DNA of 64,000 nt. Source: Candidatus Freyrarchaeum guaymasense. GTDB taxonomy: Archaea > Asgardarchaeota > Jordarchaeia > Jordarchaeales > Freyrarchaeaceae. Where the stretch lies: the NCBI GenBank assembly GCA_030587405.1, contig JAUQZD010000066.1, forward strand, positions 1-64,000, read 5' to 3'. Made by a program: the position numbers and the translations under genes. How positions within the stretch are numbered: position 1 is the first letter of the stretch; each line of letters opens with the position of its first letter. Positions 33,967 to 42,972 of the stretch are shown piece by piece. Under the pieces are notes generated by a model, which was given only the letters and a program-made list of their open reading frames with translations, made no database searches and was not told the origin of the DNA.

Positions 33967-34836
33967 TTAGTCGGCTGGCATGCCATGAAGTTTGAACATG
34001 AGTTCGAAGGCTATTTTCGCGGCTGTAAACGCTGTTCTTCCTCCTGTGGGTGTAACCTCGACCACGTCGAAGCCAACTATTCCCTCACAGTTTTCCAGTA
34101 GTTTCACGAGTTCCCTCATGGTTAATCCTTCAGGTTCGGGGCTCCCTACCTCAGGAGCAAATGCCGGGTCTAACACGTCGACATCCACCGTAACGTAAAC
34201 TCTCCCTACCTCCTCTTGGAAATCCCTCAGAGTGTTTATCGCATAAATTAAGGAGTCGCGTATGTCATAAGCAGACACAAACCTCACATTGTTTTCTCTA
34301 GCGTACCTGTATTCCTCTCTTGAGCACGCCCTCACGCCAAGCTGAAGTAAGGGAACCCCTCTCTCGTGAAGCCTTCTAGCAAATGTTGCATGGGAAACCC
34401 TCTGTCCAGCGTAATCATCCCTTAGGTCCATGTGCGCGTCGAACTGGATTACTCCAACGCCTTTCAAGCGTTCGACAATGGCCAATGTGATGGTGTGCTC
34501 CCCTCCTAAAACCGCAGGTTTCTTTCCGTCATCAATTAATTCCGTCATTACGTTCCCTAGCCTTCTAAGTGTTTCGTGGACGTTCCCCGGAACTACGTCC
34601 AAGTCTCCCAAGTCGCAGAAGCCTAAATCCTTCACGTCAGCCCTATACTTTAAGCTAAAGCTTTCCATGTTCCGCGACGCTTCTCTGATTGCTTCAGGTG
34701 CAAACCTGGAACCCGGCTTATATGTACTCGTACCATCAAATGGAACACCCAGTAACACGATAATTGCTTCACCATACCCCTTTGAACACGACAAGAAGGG
34801 TTCTTTAGCCGTTACGTAGAGCTCCTTAAACCCCAT
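33967..34836 (-). CDS. speB: Agmatinase / arginase-family ureohydrolase
   Basis: 289 residues. Manganese-binding motifs GGEHTIT, FDAHMDLRD and DVDVLDPAFAPEVGSPEPEGLT; N-terminal GVPFDGTSTYKPGSRFAPEAIRE. Agmatinase converts agmatine to putrescine and urea in polyamine synthesis. Ends 6 bp from the radical SAM gene (convergent). GGAGGGACGGGTGA precedes ATG. The upstream gene on the same strand is the frameshifted Cys-cluster protein, 24 bp away; no arginine decarboxylase is in the window. Assignment to agmatinase rather than guanidinobutyrase or related enzymes is from family likelihood. Confidence 0.88.
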   Translation of the reverse strand: MGFKELYVTAKEPFLSCSKGYGEAIIVLLGVPFDGTSTYKPGSRFAPEAIREASRNMESFSLKYRADVKDLGFCDLGDLDVVPGNVHETLRRLGNVMTELIDDGKKPAVLGGEHTITLAIVERLKGVGVIQFDAHMDLRDDYAGQRVSHATFARRLHERGVPLLQLGVRACSREEYRYARENNVRFVSAYDIRDSLIYAINTLRDFQEEVGRVYVTVDVDVLDPAFAPEVGSPEPEGLTMRELVKLLENCEGIVGFDVVEVTPTGGRTAFTAAKIAFELMFKLHGMPAD

Positions 34837-34860
34837 TCACCCGTCCCTCCATAATGAACT

Positions 34861-35434
34861 TTACAAATTTCTCCAACCCATAGGCTTTTTAATCCTCCCT
34901 TCGTTCACGGGGCCATTCCACAGCTTGACCACGTCCTCGTATCGCTTCCCTTCCTTTTCAAGCACCTCCACTTCCTCGGTTAACATGTTAAAATCGCAGC
35001 GCCTTCCACCCCCTATACCTTTACAGAAAAAGAGGGCTTCCCTGTTAAGCTTAAACTTTCCACCTTCCCCATACAAATGGAAACACTCTGCACACTCTCG
35101 GTCTAACAGGGTAAACCACGCATACCCCTGTTGAAGATACATTTTCCCTCCTCCCTTAACGCCAACACCCTCTCCACTCCATCCTCCCCCTATAAATCTG
35201 GGAATGTCCGAGTATGTGTGTGCCACTCTACCAGCAGGAATCACTCCTGTAGTAAAGCTGCAAGGATCAACCCCATATTTTTCAGCTATCCTTTTTAACA
35301 TCTGAATCAGTGACGCATATGGTATAAACGGAGCAGCAAGCACCACATTTCTGGCATTTGAAACGATTTGGCTTAATTACTGCCTTTAAAAGGTTTAGAA
35401 GTGCTCGTAGAAACAGCTTCACCCCAGCTTTCAT
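34861..35434 (-). pseudogene. YkgJ-like CxxCGxCC cysteine-cluster protein with a single-base frameshift
   Basis: The first frame starts at ATG 35434 behind GGGAGAAGG and encodes MKAGVKLFLRALLNLLKAVI, then FKCQKCGACCSVYTICVTDSDVK, the CxxCGxCC signature of YkgJ/UPF0153 zinc- or iron-chelating proteins. At a run of five A (reverse strand; 35292-35296) the frame shifts: the continuing frame reads RIAEKYGVDPCSF... to the stop at 34861 and carries more Cys (CAEC, CKGIGGGRRC). Removing one A joins D-V-K to R-I-A-E smoothly, giving about 190 residues. So it is either a recent mutation, a homopolymer sequencing error, or slippage. A separate start in the second frame (GTG 35346) has no ribosome site. 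Confidence 0.75.
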
Positions 35435-35528
35435 TAGCCTTCTCCCTCAATATTTTATCTAGGAAATACCTTAAAGTTAAAGTGCTTACTTCGTGTATTT
35501 TTCTTCTGGGAACATCGGGGTGCCGAGG

Positions 35529-37046
35529 ATGAAAGTCGTAACTAGTGAGGAGATGAAGGCAATAGACTTAAATGCTGAATTCCTAGGTGTATCACGCCTT
35601 CTTCTAATGGAAAACGCTGGAAGATGCGTTGCGGATGCGGTGGCTAGAAGGTTTGACATTAAAGAAAAGCAAGTGGTGGTTTTCTGCGGACTGGGAAACA
35701 ATGGAGGCGATGGTCTCGTAGCGGCTAGGCACTTCGCATCTCTCGGCGCAAAAGTAAAAGTTGTCTTACTTGGGGAAGAAGAGAAAATTCGAACCACAGA
35801 GGCGCGAACCAACTGGAACATCACCAAAAAACTCTTTAAAATAGAAAAAATCATAGTTAGAGATTCTTCGGAAATTCAAACCCTTAGAAAAACCCTTGCC
35901 AAGGTAGACGTTGTTATAGATGCCATCCTTGGAACAGGAGTTAAAGGCGAAGTAAGGGAGCCCGCCGCGTCAGCAATAGACCTAATTAACACATTAAACT
36001 GCTTTAAAGTGTCCGTAGACATTCCCTCAGGTTTAAACCCGGATACAGGGGAAATTGCTGGGAGAGCGGTAAAAGCAGACTTAACAGTTTCTTTCCATGC
36101 CGCTAAACCTGCACTGTTAGGCTCCCAGTTAACAGGAGAATTGGAAGTTCACCGGATAGGCATCCCCCCTGAAGCCGAGCTGATAGCCGGCCCCGGAGAC
36201 GTCGAAATCATAAAAGTTCAACGTCTCCCCCAATCACATAAAGGTGATCATGGAAGAGTGCTGATTATTGGCGGGGGCAAGCAGTATTCCGGCGCTCCAG
36301 CCCTAGTTGCTTTAGCTGCTTTAACAATGGGAGTAGATATCGTCGTGGTTGCAGCCCCATCAAGCGTTGCCCAAGCCATACGCTCATACTCCCCTAACCT
36401 GATTGTAGCCTCTCTCCCTGGAGACGTTTACACTAAAGAGTCGCTAGACATCGTGGGGGATCTACTAAACCAATCGTCAGCCTTAGCTATAGGACCTGGA
36501 CTTGGAATTGAAAGGGAAACACAAGAAGCGGTCTTAGAAACCATAATTCTAGCTAAGGAAAAAGACATTCCAACTGTAATAGATGCTGATGGGTTAAAAG
36601 CGCTTCCGAAAAGGTTAAACGCTGTGGGAAACAAGATGGTGCTGACCCCCCATCAAGGAGAGTTTACCATCCTAACAGGAGAAAACCTTCTTGGCAAGCC
36701 ACTAGAAGAAAAAATATTAAAAGTAAAGGAGTGGGCAGGACGCCTTAATGCAACAATACTCTTAAAGGCCCACTGGGATGTAATCTCTAACGGAGAGAAA
36801 GTGAAATTAAACCTTACTGGAAATCCTGGCATGACCGTTGGAGGGACAGGGGACGTTCTTACAGGATGTTGCGCCGCCATTCTCTCTTGGAGGAAGGAAC
36901 CATTTAAGGCCGCTGTAGCTGCCGCGTTCATAAACGGGAAAGCCGGAGACCTCGCCGTGCAACAAAGTGGATACCATATAACAGCCACCGACGTGATACG
37001 TTACATACCCTATGCCATGGATAATAAGCCGGTAAATTCCCGTTAA
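35529..37046 (+). CDS. nnr: Bifunctional NAD(P)H-hydrate epimerase / ADP-dependent dehydratase
   Basis: About 505 residues. N-terminal YjeF_N epimerase domain (GNNGGDGLVAARHF, VSVDIPSGLNPDTG) and C-terminal ribokinase-like dehydratase domain (GDHGRVLIIGGGKQYSGAPALVA, LTPHQGEFTIL, GNPGMTVGGTGDVLTG with the catalytic Asp). Together they repair hydrated NAD(P)H. Start at ATG 35529 after GGGGTG; the frame extends to 35493 without family match. Single-gene unit. Confidence 0.95.
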   Translation: MKVVTSEEMKAIDLNAEFLGVSRLLLMENAGRCVADAVARRFDIKEKQVVVFCGLGNNGGDGLVAARHFASLGAKVKVVLLGEEEKIRTTEARTNWNITKKLFKIEKIIVRDSSEIQTLRKTLAKVDVVIDAILGTGVKGEVREPAASAIDLINTLNCFKVSVDIPSGLNPDTGEIAGRAVKADLTVSFHAAKPALLGSQLTGELEVHRIGIPPEAELIAGPGDVEIIKVQRLPQSHKGDHGRVLIIGGGKQYSGAPALVALAALTMGVDIVVVAAPSSVAQAIRSYSPNLIVASLPGDVYTKESLDIVGDLLNQSSALAIGPGLGIERETQEAVLETIILAKEKDIPTVIDADGLKALPKRLNAVGNKMVLTPHQGEFTILTGENLLGKPLEEKILKVKEWAGRLNATILLKAHWDVISNGEKVKLNLTGNPGMTVGGTGDVLTGCCAAILSWRKEPFKAAVAAAFINGKAGDLAVQQSGYHITATDVIRYIPYAMDNKPVNSR

Positions 37047-37270
37047 TGATCCCCTAAAAACTTCTTCCTCAGGATACCGCATACCGCATTCAATCCCGAA
37101 GCAAGTTTCCTCGGCGACCTCTTACTCTGACTAACTTCCTCTCTTTTAAATGCTACTAGAAGCTATTTCTCCTTTTCAACATTATTTCCAGAAAACTTTT
37201 TATTGCTTCCTTCCAACAGTTGGCTGCTGAAAGTGTTAAATTTAGCCCGATTAAAAAAGGAGGTAAAGGT

Positions 37271-37489
37271 ATGAGTTCCCAGCAGGATACTGCGACACCA
37301 GCTGAGGTAATAGCCATAGTAGATAGAACTGGCGTTTACGGCGAGATAATTCAGTGTCGTGTACGCATTCTTGATGGTCCAGATAGAGGACGTATTCTAA
37401 CCCGAAATATTCGTGGACCCGTCAGAGTCGGTGACATAGTTATGTTAAGAGAAACTGAGAGGGAAGCAAGGAAAATTAAACCTCGATAA
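37271..37489 (+). CDS. rps28e: Small subunit ribosomal protein S28e
   Basis: 72 residues from ATG 37271 after GGAGGT. S28e signature: [32 protein letters not shown] with [23 protein letters not shown] at the end. It stands alone, about 5.5 kb from L24e, although the two are neighbours (with L7Ae and NDK) in many archaea. Confidence 0.95.
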   Translation: MSSQQDTATPAEVIAIVDRTGVYGEIIQCRVRILDGPDRGRILTRNIRGPVRVGDIVMLRETEREARKIKPR

Positions 37490-37538
37490 TCAAGTGTTTT
37501 CCAAAACTTTTGGGTTGCAAATTTTAAGTGTCATCTAA

Positions 37539-38810
37539 TTATATCTCATATGTTTCTCCGGCTTTTGGCGTTATAGCCTCCTTATCGTATTTTTCCTGTA
37601 TTTCTTCTGCTAGGGCTCTGCAAGCCTCCTTCTCACCGTGCATTGTAAAGTATATTGGTGAATTATTATGGTTGAGTGTTTCTATTACTTGACGTATTTG
37701 TTTTCCGTCGGCATGAGATGAAAAGTTGAAGAACCTAACTTGAGCGTTTACACGTTCTGGTTTTCCATAGAGGGGGAAGTACCCTGTATCAAGAAGCAAT
37801 CTTCCCGGTGTTCCGGGTACTTGGAAGCTAACTAGGAAGACAGCGTTTTCAGGGTCTTTTGCTAACATTCTCATGTAGTGAATGGTTGGGCCGCCTTTAA
37901 GCATGCCTGCCGTTGAAACGACTACTCCTGGACGGCTTACTGCTTCAACCCTATCATGGAACCTGCGCACCCACTTACAATTGCTTAATGCTCTAAGAAG
38001 GCTCTCATAGTCTTTAAGATAGTCCGGGTATTGAAGTAATATTCTGCTCGCGTCACGCGCCATCCCATCAAGAGTTATACTGTAACTGTAGTTTAAGTTG
38101 TACCTTTCTAAGACGCAAAGTATCTCCTGCGACCTTGCTACGGCAAATGCTGGGATCAGGACCACTCCTCCGTTTTCCACGGTCTCCATTATCGCATTTA
38201 CTAACGCCTTCTCCGTCTCTAACCGTTCCGGGTGCTCTTCTAGTGCGTACGTGCTTTCTATAATTACCACTTCAGGCTTTATCCCGTTGAAGTCTGCGTT
38301 TTGCACAAGGCGAGTTGCCCTAGTGTTAAAGTCTGACGTATAAAATATTCGTTTTCCATCAGCCTCTATTAGGGCAGAATACGCTCCCGGTATGTGCCCC
38401 GAATTTATTATCTTTACTTTTATGCTTCCAACTTTGACAAAATCCCCATAATTTACTAGCCTCGCCCTACCTAGCATCCTTCTTTCTTCCCTCTTGCCAA
38501 AAGGAAACTTCTTGATCTTCAGCATATCGTCTATTAGCAATGGCAGCAGTCCCTGTGTAGGCGGCGTTACATATACTGGTGGGCTGGTTTCATGGTTCTC
38601 ATCATAAAGGATAGGTGTCGCCCCTACGTGATCTAAATGCGCATGGGTGAGGAAGACCGCATCCACCTTGTCTGGGGGTAGATTCGGCATTGGCTTTTCC
38701 TTCCGCCCCATGTAAACTCCATAATCTATTAAAACGTTAGTTTTCCCATCAGATATGAAAACACCAGATCCACCTACAGTCTGACAGCCACCTAGAAACG
38801 TAATTTCCAA
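37539..38810 (-). CDS. Beta-CASP metallo-beta-lactamase nuclease, aCPSF2-like (copy A)
   Basis: About 423 residues. MBL zinc motif THAHLDHVG, then SGHIPGAYS, YTSDFN, the beta-CASP region VENGGVVLIPAFAVARSQEIL, STAGMLKGGPTIHYM, and the terminal HGEKEACRALAEEIQ. No N-terminal KH domains, so it is the aCPSF2-type rather than aCPSF1. Expected RNA endo/exonuclease. TTG 38810 lies 9 nt after GGAGG; ATG 38819 overlaps that ribosome site. A second paralogue is at 50895-52205. Confidence 0.88.
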   Translation of the reverse strand: MEITFLGGCQTVGGSGVFISDGKTNVLIDYGVYMGRKEKPMPNLPPDKVDAVFLTHAHLDHVGATPILYDENHETSPPVYVTPPTQGLLPLLIDDMLKIKKFPFGKREERRMLGRARLVNYGDFVKVGSIKVKIINSGHIPGAYSALIEADGKRIFYTSDFNTRATRLVQNADFNGIKPEVVIIESTYALEEHPERLETEKALVNAIMETVENGGVVLIPAFAVARSQEILCVLERYNLNYSYSITLDGMARDASRILLQYPDYLKDYESLLRALSNCKWVRRFHDRVEAVSRPGVVVSTAGMLKGGPTIHYMRMLAKDPENAVFLVSFQVPGTPGRLLLDTGYFPLYGKPERVNAQVRFFNFSSHADGKQIRQVIETLNHNNSPIYFTMHGEKEACRALAEEIQEKYDKEAITPKAGETYEI

Positions 38811-39197
38811 AAAAGACATCCTCCAAGTGTTAAAACTTAATTTCTCATATCCGCGTTATCTCTCCTTTGCCTCCTTCCACTCTTCGTCTAAATTGTTTCA
38901 TTATTGTTAAGAAGAAGATTCAGACGGAATATAAAGGTTATCTTGCTCTTCTAACTAATTAATTCTGCAGGCCTCCTTGCTTATTTTAAATATTCTCTTC
39001 CAAGATGGAAGAATTATTTAAAGCATTTCCCGCTCATCTAACGTATAAGCTGCTCATTTTCCTCTAATCAAATTATCATACCAACCCTTAATGGAGGCCT
39101 CGTTTATGAAGAAGGCAGTATATTCCCGTTTTTGCATTCTTGCTTAAAGAATCTCTTACCTCTCGGGCGCTCAATCTGATTTCCAGTTCTTTCTATG
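38811..39197. other. Intergenic region, about 380 bp
   Basis: No gene recognised. It holds a TATA-like element for the beta-CASP gene and the palindromic GAGGCCTC near 39094. Short ORFs of 13-18 codons are present but nothing supports them. Confidence 0.4.
38929..38938 (-). promoter_or_regulatory. Box A (TATA) candidate for beta-CASP copy A
   Basis: Reverse strand CCTTTATATT, a close match to the archaeal TATA consensus, about 120 nt upstream of the gene start. Confidence 0.35.
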
Positions 39198-40055
39198 TCA
39201 TGTTTTTAGAATTTTCGTTACATACAGGCTTAAGTCCAAGGCTTTCGATGAGTGTGTTACGTAGCCTAAGGAGAGCACGTCCACGTCCAGCTCAGCATAT
39301 TCTTCAACGTTTTCGAGACTTATCCCTCCTGATACCTCAATTATAACGTCCTTTCTAACCCCCTTCTGCTCTAGAAGCATTAACGTTTCTCTTACTTTCT
39401 CTTTACTCATGTTGTCGAGCATTATTACATCTGCCCCAGATAATGCTGCTTCTAACGCATCCCTAGGCTCACTTACCTCCACCTCTATTTTCTTGGAGAA
39501 ACTTGCTCTCTCTCTCGCCCTTCTGATGGCCTCTGAGACGCTTCCAACTATTTTGACATGGTTATTTTTTATTAATATCATGTCGTCTAGTCGGAACCTA
39601 TGCGGGTCGCCTCCTCCAGCCTCAACAGCCTTCTTCTCAAAGTACCTGAATCCAGGAGTAGTTTTTCTGGTACATGCTACCCTAACCTTGCTGTTCAGCC
39701 TTCGAGCCGTCTCAACGATCTTCGCTGTCTCGGTGGCTATCCCACTCATAATCATCAGAATGTTAAGCGCCGTCCTCTCAGCCCCTAGAATTGTCCTTGC
39801 CCGTCCCTTAACTTTCATGATAACCTGTCCTTTCTCGACGGCATCTCCATCCTTAACCTTCACGTCCACCTTAACTCCAACCATCTCGAAAACCATTTTT
39901 GCCTCATTCACTCCTGCAATTATGCCTCTTTCCTTACTAATTATTTCTCCTTCTATTTCAACCTCCTCCGGTATAACGGCTTCACTCGTTACGTCCCCGA
40001 AACCTAAGTCCTCCAAGAGAAACCTTTCTAGATCGCTCTTAACACCCTCTAACAA
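39198..40055 (-). CDS. nadC: Nicotinate-nucleotide pyrophosphorylase (carboxylating)
   Basis: 285 residues. Converts quinolinate and PRPP to nicotinate mononucleotide in NAD synthesis. Seen: LEDLGFGDVTSEAVIP, CTRKTTPGFRYFEKKAV, GGGDPHRFRLDDMILIKNNH, IEVEVSEPRDALEAA, DVIMLDNMS, VDVLSLGYVTHS. TTG start 6 nt after GGCGGTGA. Last gene of S6e-Mut7C-AMMECR1-GT-NadC, 6 bp after the glycosyltransferase. Confidence 0.96.
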   Translation of the reverse strand: MLEGVKSDLERFLLEDLGFGDVTSEAVIPEEVEIEGEIISKERGIIAGVNEAKMVFEMVGVKVDVKVKDGDAVEKGQVIMKVKGRARTILGAERTALNILMIMSGIATETAKIVETARRLNSKVRVACTRKTTPGFRYFEKKAVEAGGGDPHRFRLDDMILIKNNHVKIVGSVSEAIRRARERASFSKKIEVEVSEPRDALEAALSGADVIMLDNMSKEKVRETLMLLEQKGVRKDVIIEVSGGISLENVEEYAELDVDVLSLGYVTHSSKALDLSLYVTKILKT

Positions 40056-40061
40056 CTGTTT

Positions 40062-41246
40062 TCACCGCCTTCCCGCAAGTAAAATTATCTCGTTAATAAC
40101 CTCTTGGATCGAATTGTTCTTCAGCAATTTTTCCTGGATCTTAATCACTCTTTTCCTGATGAGATTTGACTCCAGAACTTCCCTAACCGCTTTAAGAAGC
40201 GTCTCTCTGTTTAGTTCATCTTGCTGAATAACCTTCGCCACGCCCATCTCTTCAGCCGACTTGGCGTTCATCTGATGCTCCGTATGGGCGGGAGTAGGTA
40301 TCAAAATCAATGGGACGCCATAATACATTGACTCAGCTATCGTGTTGTGGCCTGAACGCGAAATAACAAGGTCACATGATTTAAGAACGGCATATCTGTC
40401 AGGGAGCCAATTAAAAATTCTCACTCCATTCCCCCTGTAAACTTCTCTCACTCCCCCCGGATCCCCTGTACTCATTATGATTTGGTAGTCCTTAGGGAAA
40501 TCATGGATTATCCTTCTAAGAATTTTATTTATGGCCTTCCTTTCTTTTTTCGTGCCAGATATGCCTATGTAAATTAAGGGGCGTCCATCAAATCCCAGCT
40601 TCCGCTTAACTTCCTCCTTATCTGGTAGCTCGTAAGCCATCTTATCTATTATTTGGCCGATAAACCTGACTTTTTTCAGGAACTTCACAGGAACGTTTAC
40701 ATGCTCCTTAGCTATAGTGTATGGCGGAGGGAAGTCTGGAACTAGAATTCTCGTGCTCCGACTCCACATCAGCCAGAGCACGTTGAGGATTATCCATTCA
40801 CCGAAAGCCTTAAGCTTTCTCTTAATCTTACTTAAAGGCTTCTTATGCGGTATTATTAGCTTGATTTGATGAAGTAAGAGTATGCATGGGATTCTTAGCA
40901 AAGCAGAAGCGAGCACTGGCGAAAGCCTAGAGTCGGATACGACAACGTCTGGCCTAAAGCTCCTGAGTAGCTCGATCTCCCTGATAAGCTGCCTAATGAA
41001 CACCGCAACGTATTTCGGCCACCTTATGCTCGTTTGTAGCATTTCAACGGTTCCATCTTCTCCCTCAATCAACTTGATCTCTGGAACCGTGATGACGGGA
41101 AGCCCGGACGCCTTAATGAACTCGACGGCGTCGCCATACGTTGAGAAAAGAACTTGAATACCTTTGCTTGCCAGCTTCTTTGCTATGGGAACGCATCTAC
41201 CAGCATGTCCTAAAGCCATACCGTTAGGGGCAAAGTACACTTTCAT
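40062..41246 (-). CDS. GT-B glycosyltransferase (MurG/UGT-like)
   Basis: 394 residues. N-terminal FAPNGMALGHAGRCVPIAKKLASKG and C-terminal donor-site region VRIFNWLPDRYAVLKSCDLVISRSGHNTIAESMYYGVPL show a GT1/GT28-type (MurG-like) GT-B fold. A hydrophobic/basic stretch (about 145-170, EWIILNVLWLMW) may associate with the membrane. The archaeal role could be lipid-linked sugar transfer; donor and acceptor are unknown. Starts directly after the AMMECR1 stop. Confidence 0.8.
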   Translation of the reverse strand: MKVYFAPNGMALGHAGRCVPIAKKLASKGIQVLFSTYGDAVEFIKASGLPVITVPEIKLIEGEDGTVEMLQTSIRWPKYVAVFIRQLIREIELLRSFRPDVVVSDSRLSPVLASALLRIPCILLLHQIKLIIPHKKPLSKIKRKLKAFGEWIILNVLWLMWSRSTRILVPDFPPPYTIAKEHVNVPVKFLKKVRFIGQIIDKMAYELPDKEEVKRKLGFDGRPLIYIGISGTKKERKAINKILRRIIHDFPKDYQIIMSTGDPGGVREVYRGNGVRIFNWLPDRYAVLKSCDLVISRSGHNTIAESMYYGVPLILIPTPAHTEHQMNAKSAEEMGVAKVIQQDELNRETLLKAVREVLESNLIRKRVIKIQEKLLKNNSIQEVINEIILLAGRR

Positions 41247-41909
41247 CTAATGTCCCTCAGAAAGTATTTTCCTAATAATTTCCCCCCGCGGCTTCTCCTC
41301 CTCAAAAATAACGCCTTGGAAAACGTAGACTTCAGTTTCATCATCAAACCATGCGTCAGGAGGCAAACCTGCCTTCATGCAGCACTCACACAAAAACTCT
41401 TCAGCATCCCAGTTCCACTCAACAGGCACCTGCGGTAGAAGTAAGCCTCTAAAGGGGCCGCGTGCAATCATGAGCCCATCCCGTCCAACCTTGATCTTGT
41501 CAAGGTACTCCCTAGGATCTTGAACCTTAAGCCGCTCTGGAACAGTTAGAACAGTCACTTCAACAACAACATCGCTAAGCTCATCCGGCTTAAGAGGTGG
41601 AAACCTAGGGTCTCTTGTTGCCTCGGCAGCTGACCTTATGGTTGCCTCCACCAATGGAAAGTGAGGGAGTGGATAGCCTATGCATCCTCTCAAGTGCTTT
41701 CCTCCCTCCACTAACTTGTTAATAGTGACAAATACGCCTCCCTTCTCCATCAGCCTTGGTGGAGCATCACTAGGCGTTTCCATCACTTTTCCAGACCTGA
41801 CGTACTCCTCTATTGTCCGCCTTGCGAGTCTAACCAAGTACCTTCCTTCCTCATCACTTAGTTTAACTTCATGGTAGCCGGCCACTTCATCATCCTCTCC
41901 AAGCCACAT
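41247..41909 (-). CDS. AMMECR1-domain protein
   Basis: 220 residues. AMMECR1 domain with the hallmark LRGCIGYPLPHFPLVEATIRSAAEATRDPRFPP split over residues about 73-105, VVVEVTVLTVPE and GLLLPQVPVEWNWDAEEFLCECCMKAGLP. The family partners with Memo-like and radical SAM proteins (AmmeMemoRadiSam); a radical SAM protein of that kind is encoded at 44932-46080. Biochemical role unknown. ATG start with a weak ribosome site. Confidence 0.9.
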   Translation of the reverse strand: MWLGEDDEVAGYHEVKLSDEEGRYLVRLARRTIEEYVRSGKVMETPSDAPPRLMEKGGVFVTINKLVEGGKHLRGCIGYPLPHFPLVEATIRSAAEATRDPRFPPLKPDELSDVVVEVTVLTVPERLKVQDPREYLDKIKVGRDGLMIARGPFRGLLLPQVPVEWNWDAEEFLCECCMKAGLPPDAWFDDETEVYVFQGVIFEEEKPRGEIIRKILSEGH

Positions 41910-41948
41910 TTTTGAAAAGATCTCTGATAACTTAACTTTAAATGTTTC

Positions 41949-42440
41949 CTAGTATCCTCCGCCACTCCTCTCTTTAATTTTCTCAACGACTCTAAGCATC
42001 GACTTCCACATCCCTCCTTTCCAGTAAACTTTACCACACTTTTCACAGACCCAAAACTCGTTATGCCTCTTTAAAGTTGTTCGAGGTACGACCCCCGCCA
42101 CGCTTTCCTTTGCCACGCTTACTATCTTCCCGCCACATTTAGGGCAGTGTGAGATTGAGGGGTCCACCTGTAGCCTCAACTTAAACTTTAAAACGATGCT
42201 TGAAAGCTGACTATAAAAGTCGTCTCCCTCCACATAAAACGCTTCAACGCCCTCCCTTTTAGCTCTCATGTAAAGCTGCTGGTCTCTCGTCAGAAGTATG
42301 CCCTTAAGCTTTTCCGCCTTCATAAGTAAGGTGTCATCGCTTTCGTCTGGCTCATAGTCCGCTTCGTATCCGAGCAACCTTAACCATCGGCAAACCCTAC
42401 CAAGCATAGCATCACAAATGAAAAGAAGCATTACGCTCAA
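41949..42440 (-). CDS. Mut7-C RNase-domain protein with zinc ribbon
   Basis: 163 residues. N-terminal PIN-like Mut7-C domain: ICDAMLGRVCRWLRLLGYEADYE, LLMKAEKLKGILLTRDQQLYMRA with acidic residues of a PIN-type site. C-terminal zinc ribbon CPKCGGKI...CEKCGKVYWKG. Archaeal members are predicted RNases. TTG start upstream of an ATG three codons later. It lies 9 bp after S6e in the same operon, suggesting a translation-linked role. Confidence 0.85.
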   Translation of the reverse strand: MSVMLLFICDAMLGRVCRWLRLLGYEADYEPDESDDTLLMKAEKLKGILLTRDQQLYMRAKREGVEAFYVEGDDFYSQLSSIVLKFKLRLQVDPSISHCPKCGGKIVSVAKESVAGVVPRTTLKRHNEFWVCEKCGKVYWKGGMWKSMLRVVEKIKERSGGGY

Positions 42441-42449
42441 AAACCCCTT

Positions 42450-42854
42450 CTAAGCCTCAGCAGGTGCTCCTTCAAAAATGTCCTTAGCTCCTTTCTTGAC
42501 AACTTTCATGTTAACTTGGTATATTTCCTCTGAAATCGTATTCCCTCTAACCAGCTTTCTTCGTCTCTCACCCCTCCTCTTAGGCCTGAAACCTGGACCC
42601 TTACTCAGCAGCACCCTCTTACGGACAGGCCCCTCAATATCGGGTCTCATAGGGAATCCATCCTTATCCGAGCCGCCCATAACTTGGAGTTCGTAGCCGA
42701 CCAAGCCCAACGGGTCACCCTTAACTATCTCCCCTATTTTAACATCAATCAAGCTTCTGAACTTTGCAGCATCAACCCCTACGGTGACGCTTCTACCAGT
42801 CTCAGGATCACTGATAACTAGCTTATGGACATATTCCTCTCTAGCTTTCTTCAT
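42450..42854 (-). CDS. rps6e: Small subunit ribosomal protein S6e
   Basis: 134 residues, archaeal length. Seen: VISDPETGRSVTVGVDAAKF, IGEIVKGDPLGLVGYELQVMGGSDKDGFPMRPDIEG as contiguous core, and RVLLSKGPGFRPKRRGERRRKLVRGNTIS. ATG start. First gene of the five-gene reverse-strand operon ending in nadC. Confidence 0.95.
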   Translation of the reverse strand: MKKAREEYVHKLVISDPETGRSVTVGVDAAKFRSLIDVKIGEIVKGDPLGLVGYELQVMGGSDKDGFPMRPDIEGPVRKRVLLSKGPGFRPKRRGERRRKLVRGNTISEEIYQVNMKVVKKGAKDIFEGAPAEA

Positions 42855-42972
42855 CGAGCATCACCACTATACTCGCTTCATGGAATACCAGACACGAAGC
42901 CCCCTTTAAAAATCCTTCTCTACCTACTTATCAGGCATCACCTCTCTGAATGCCACCCTTCCTTCCCGCCTA

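Noticed and set aside
34861..35346. Pyruvoyl-dependent arginine decarboxylase next to agmatinase
   Set aside because: Expected from polyamine logic, but the sequence does not match; the upstream frame shows it is a frameshifted CxxCGxCC protein.
39140..39346. 68-codon + strand frame overlapping the nadC end
   Set aside because: Mostly antisense to nadC, with no ribosome site or recognisable product.
42900..42972. C/D-like boxes on the reverse strand near the VTT gene end
   Set aside because: GTGATGC is followed directly by CTGA with no guide, and no companion pair has proper spacing.
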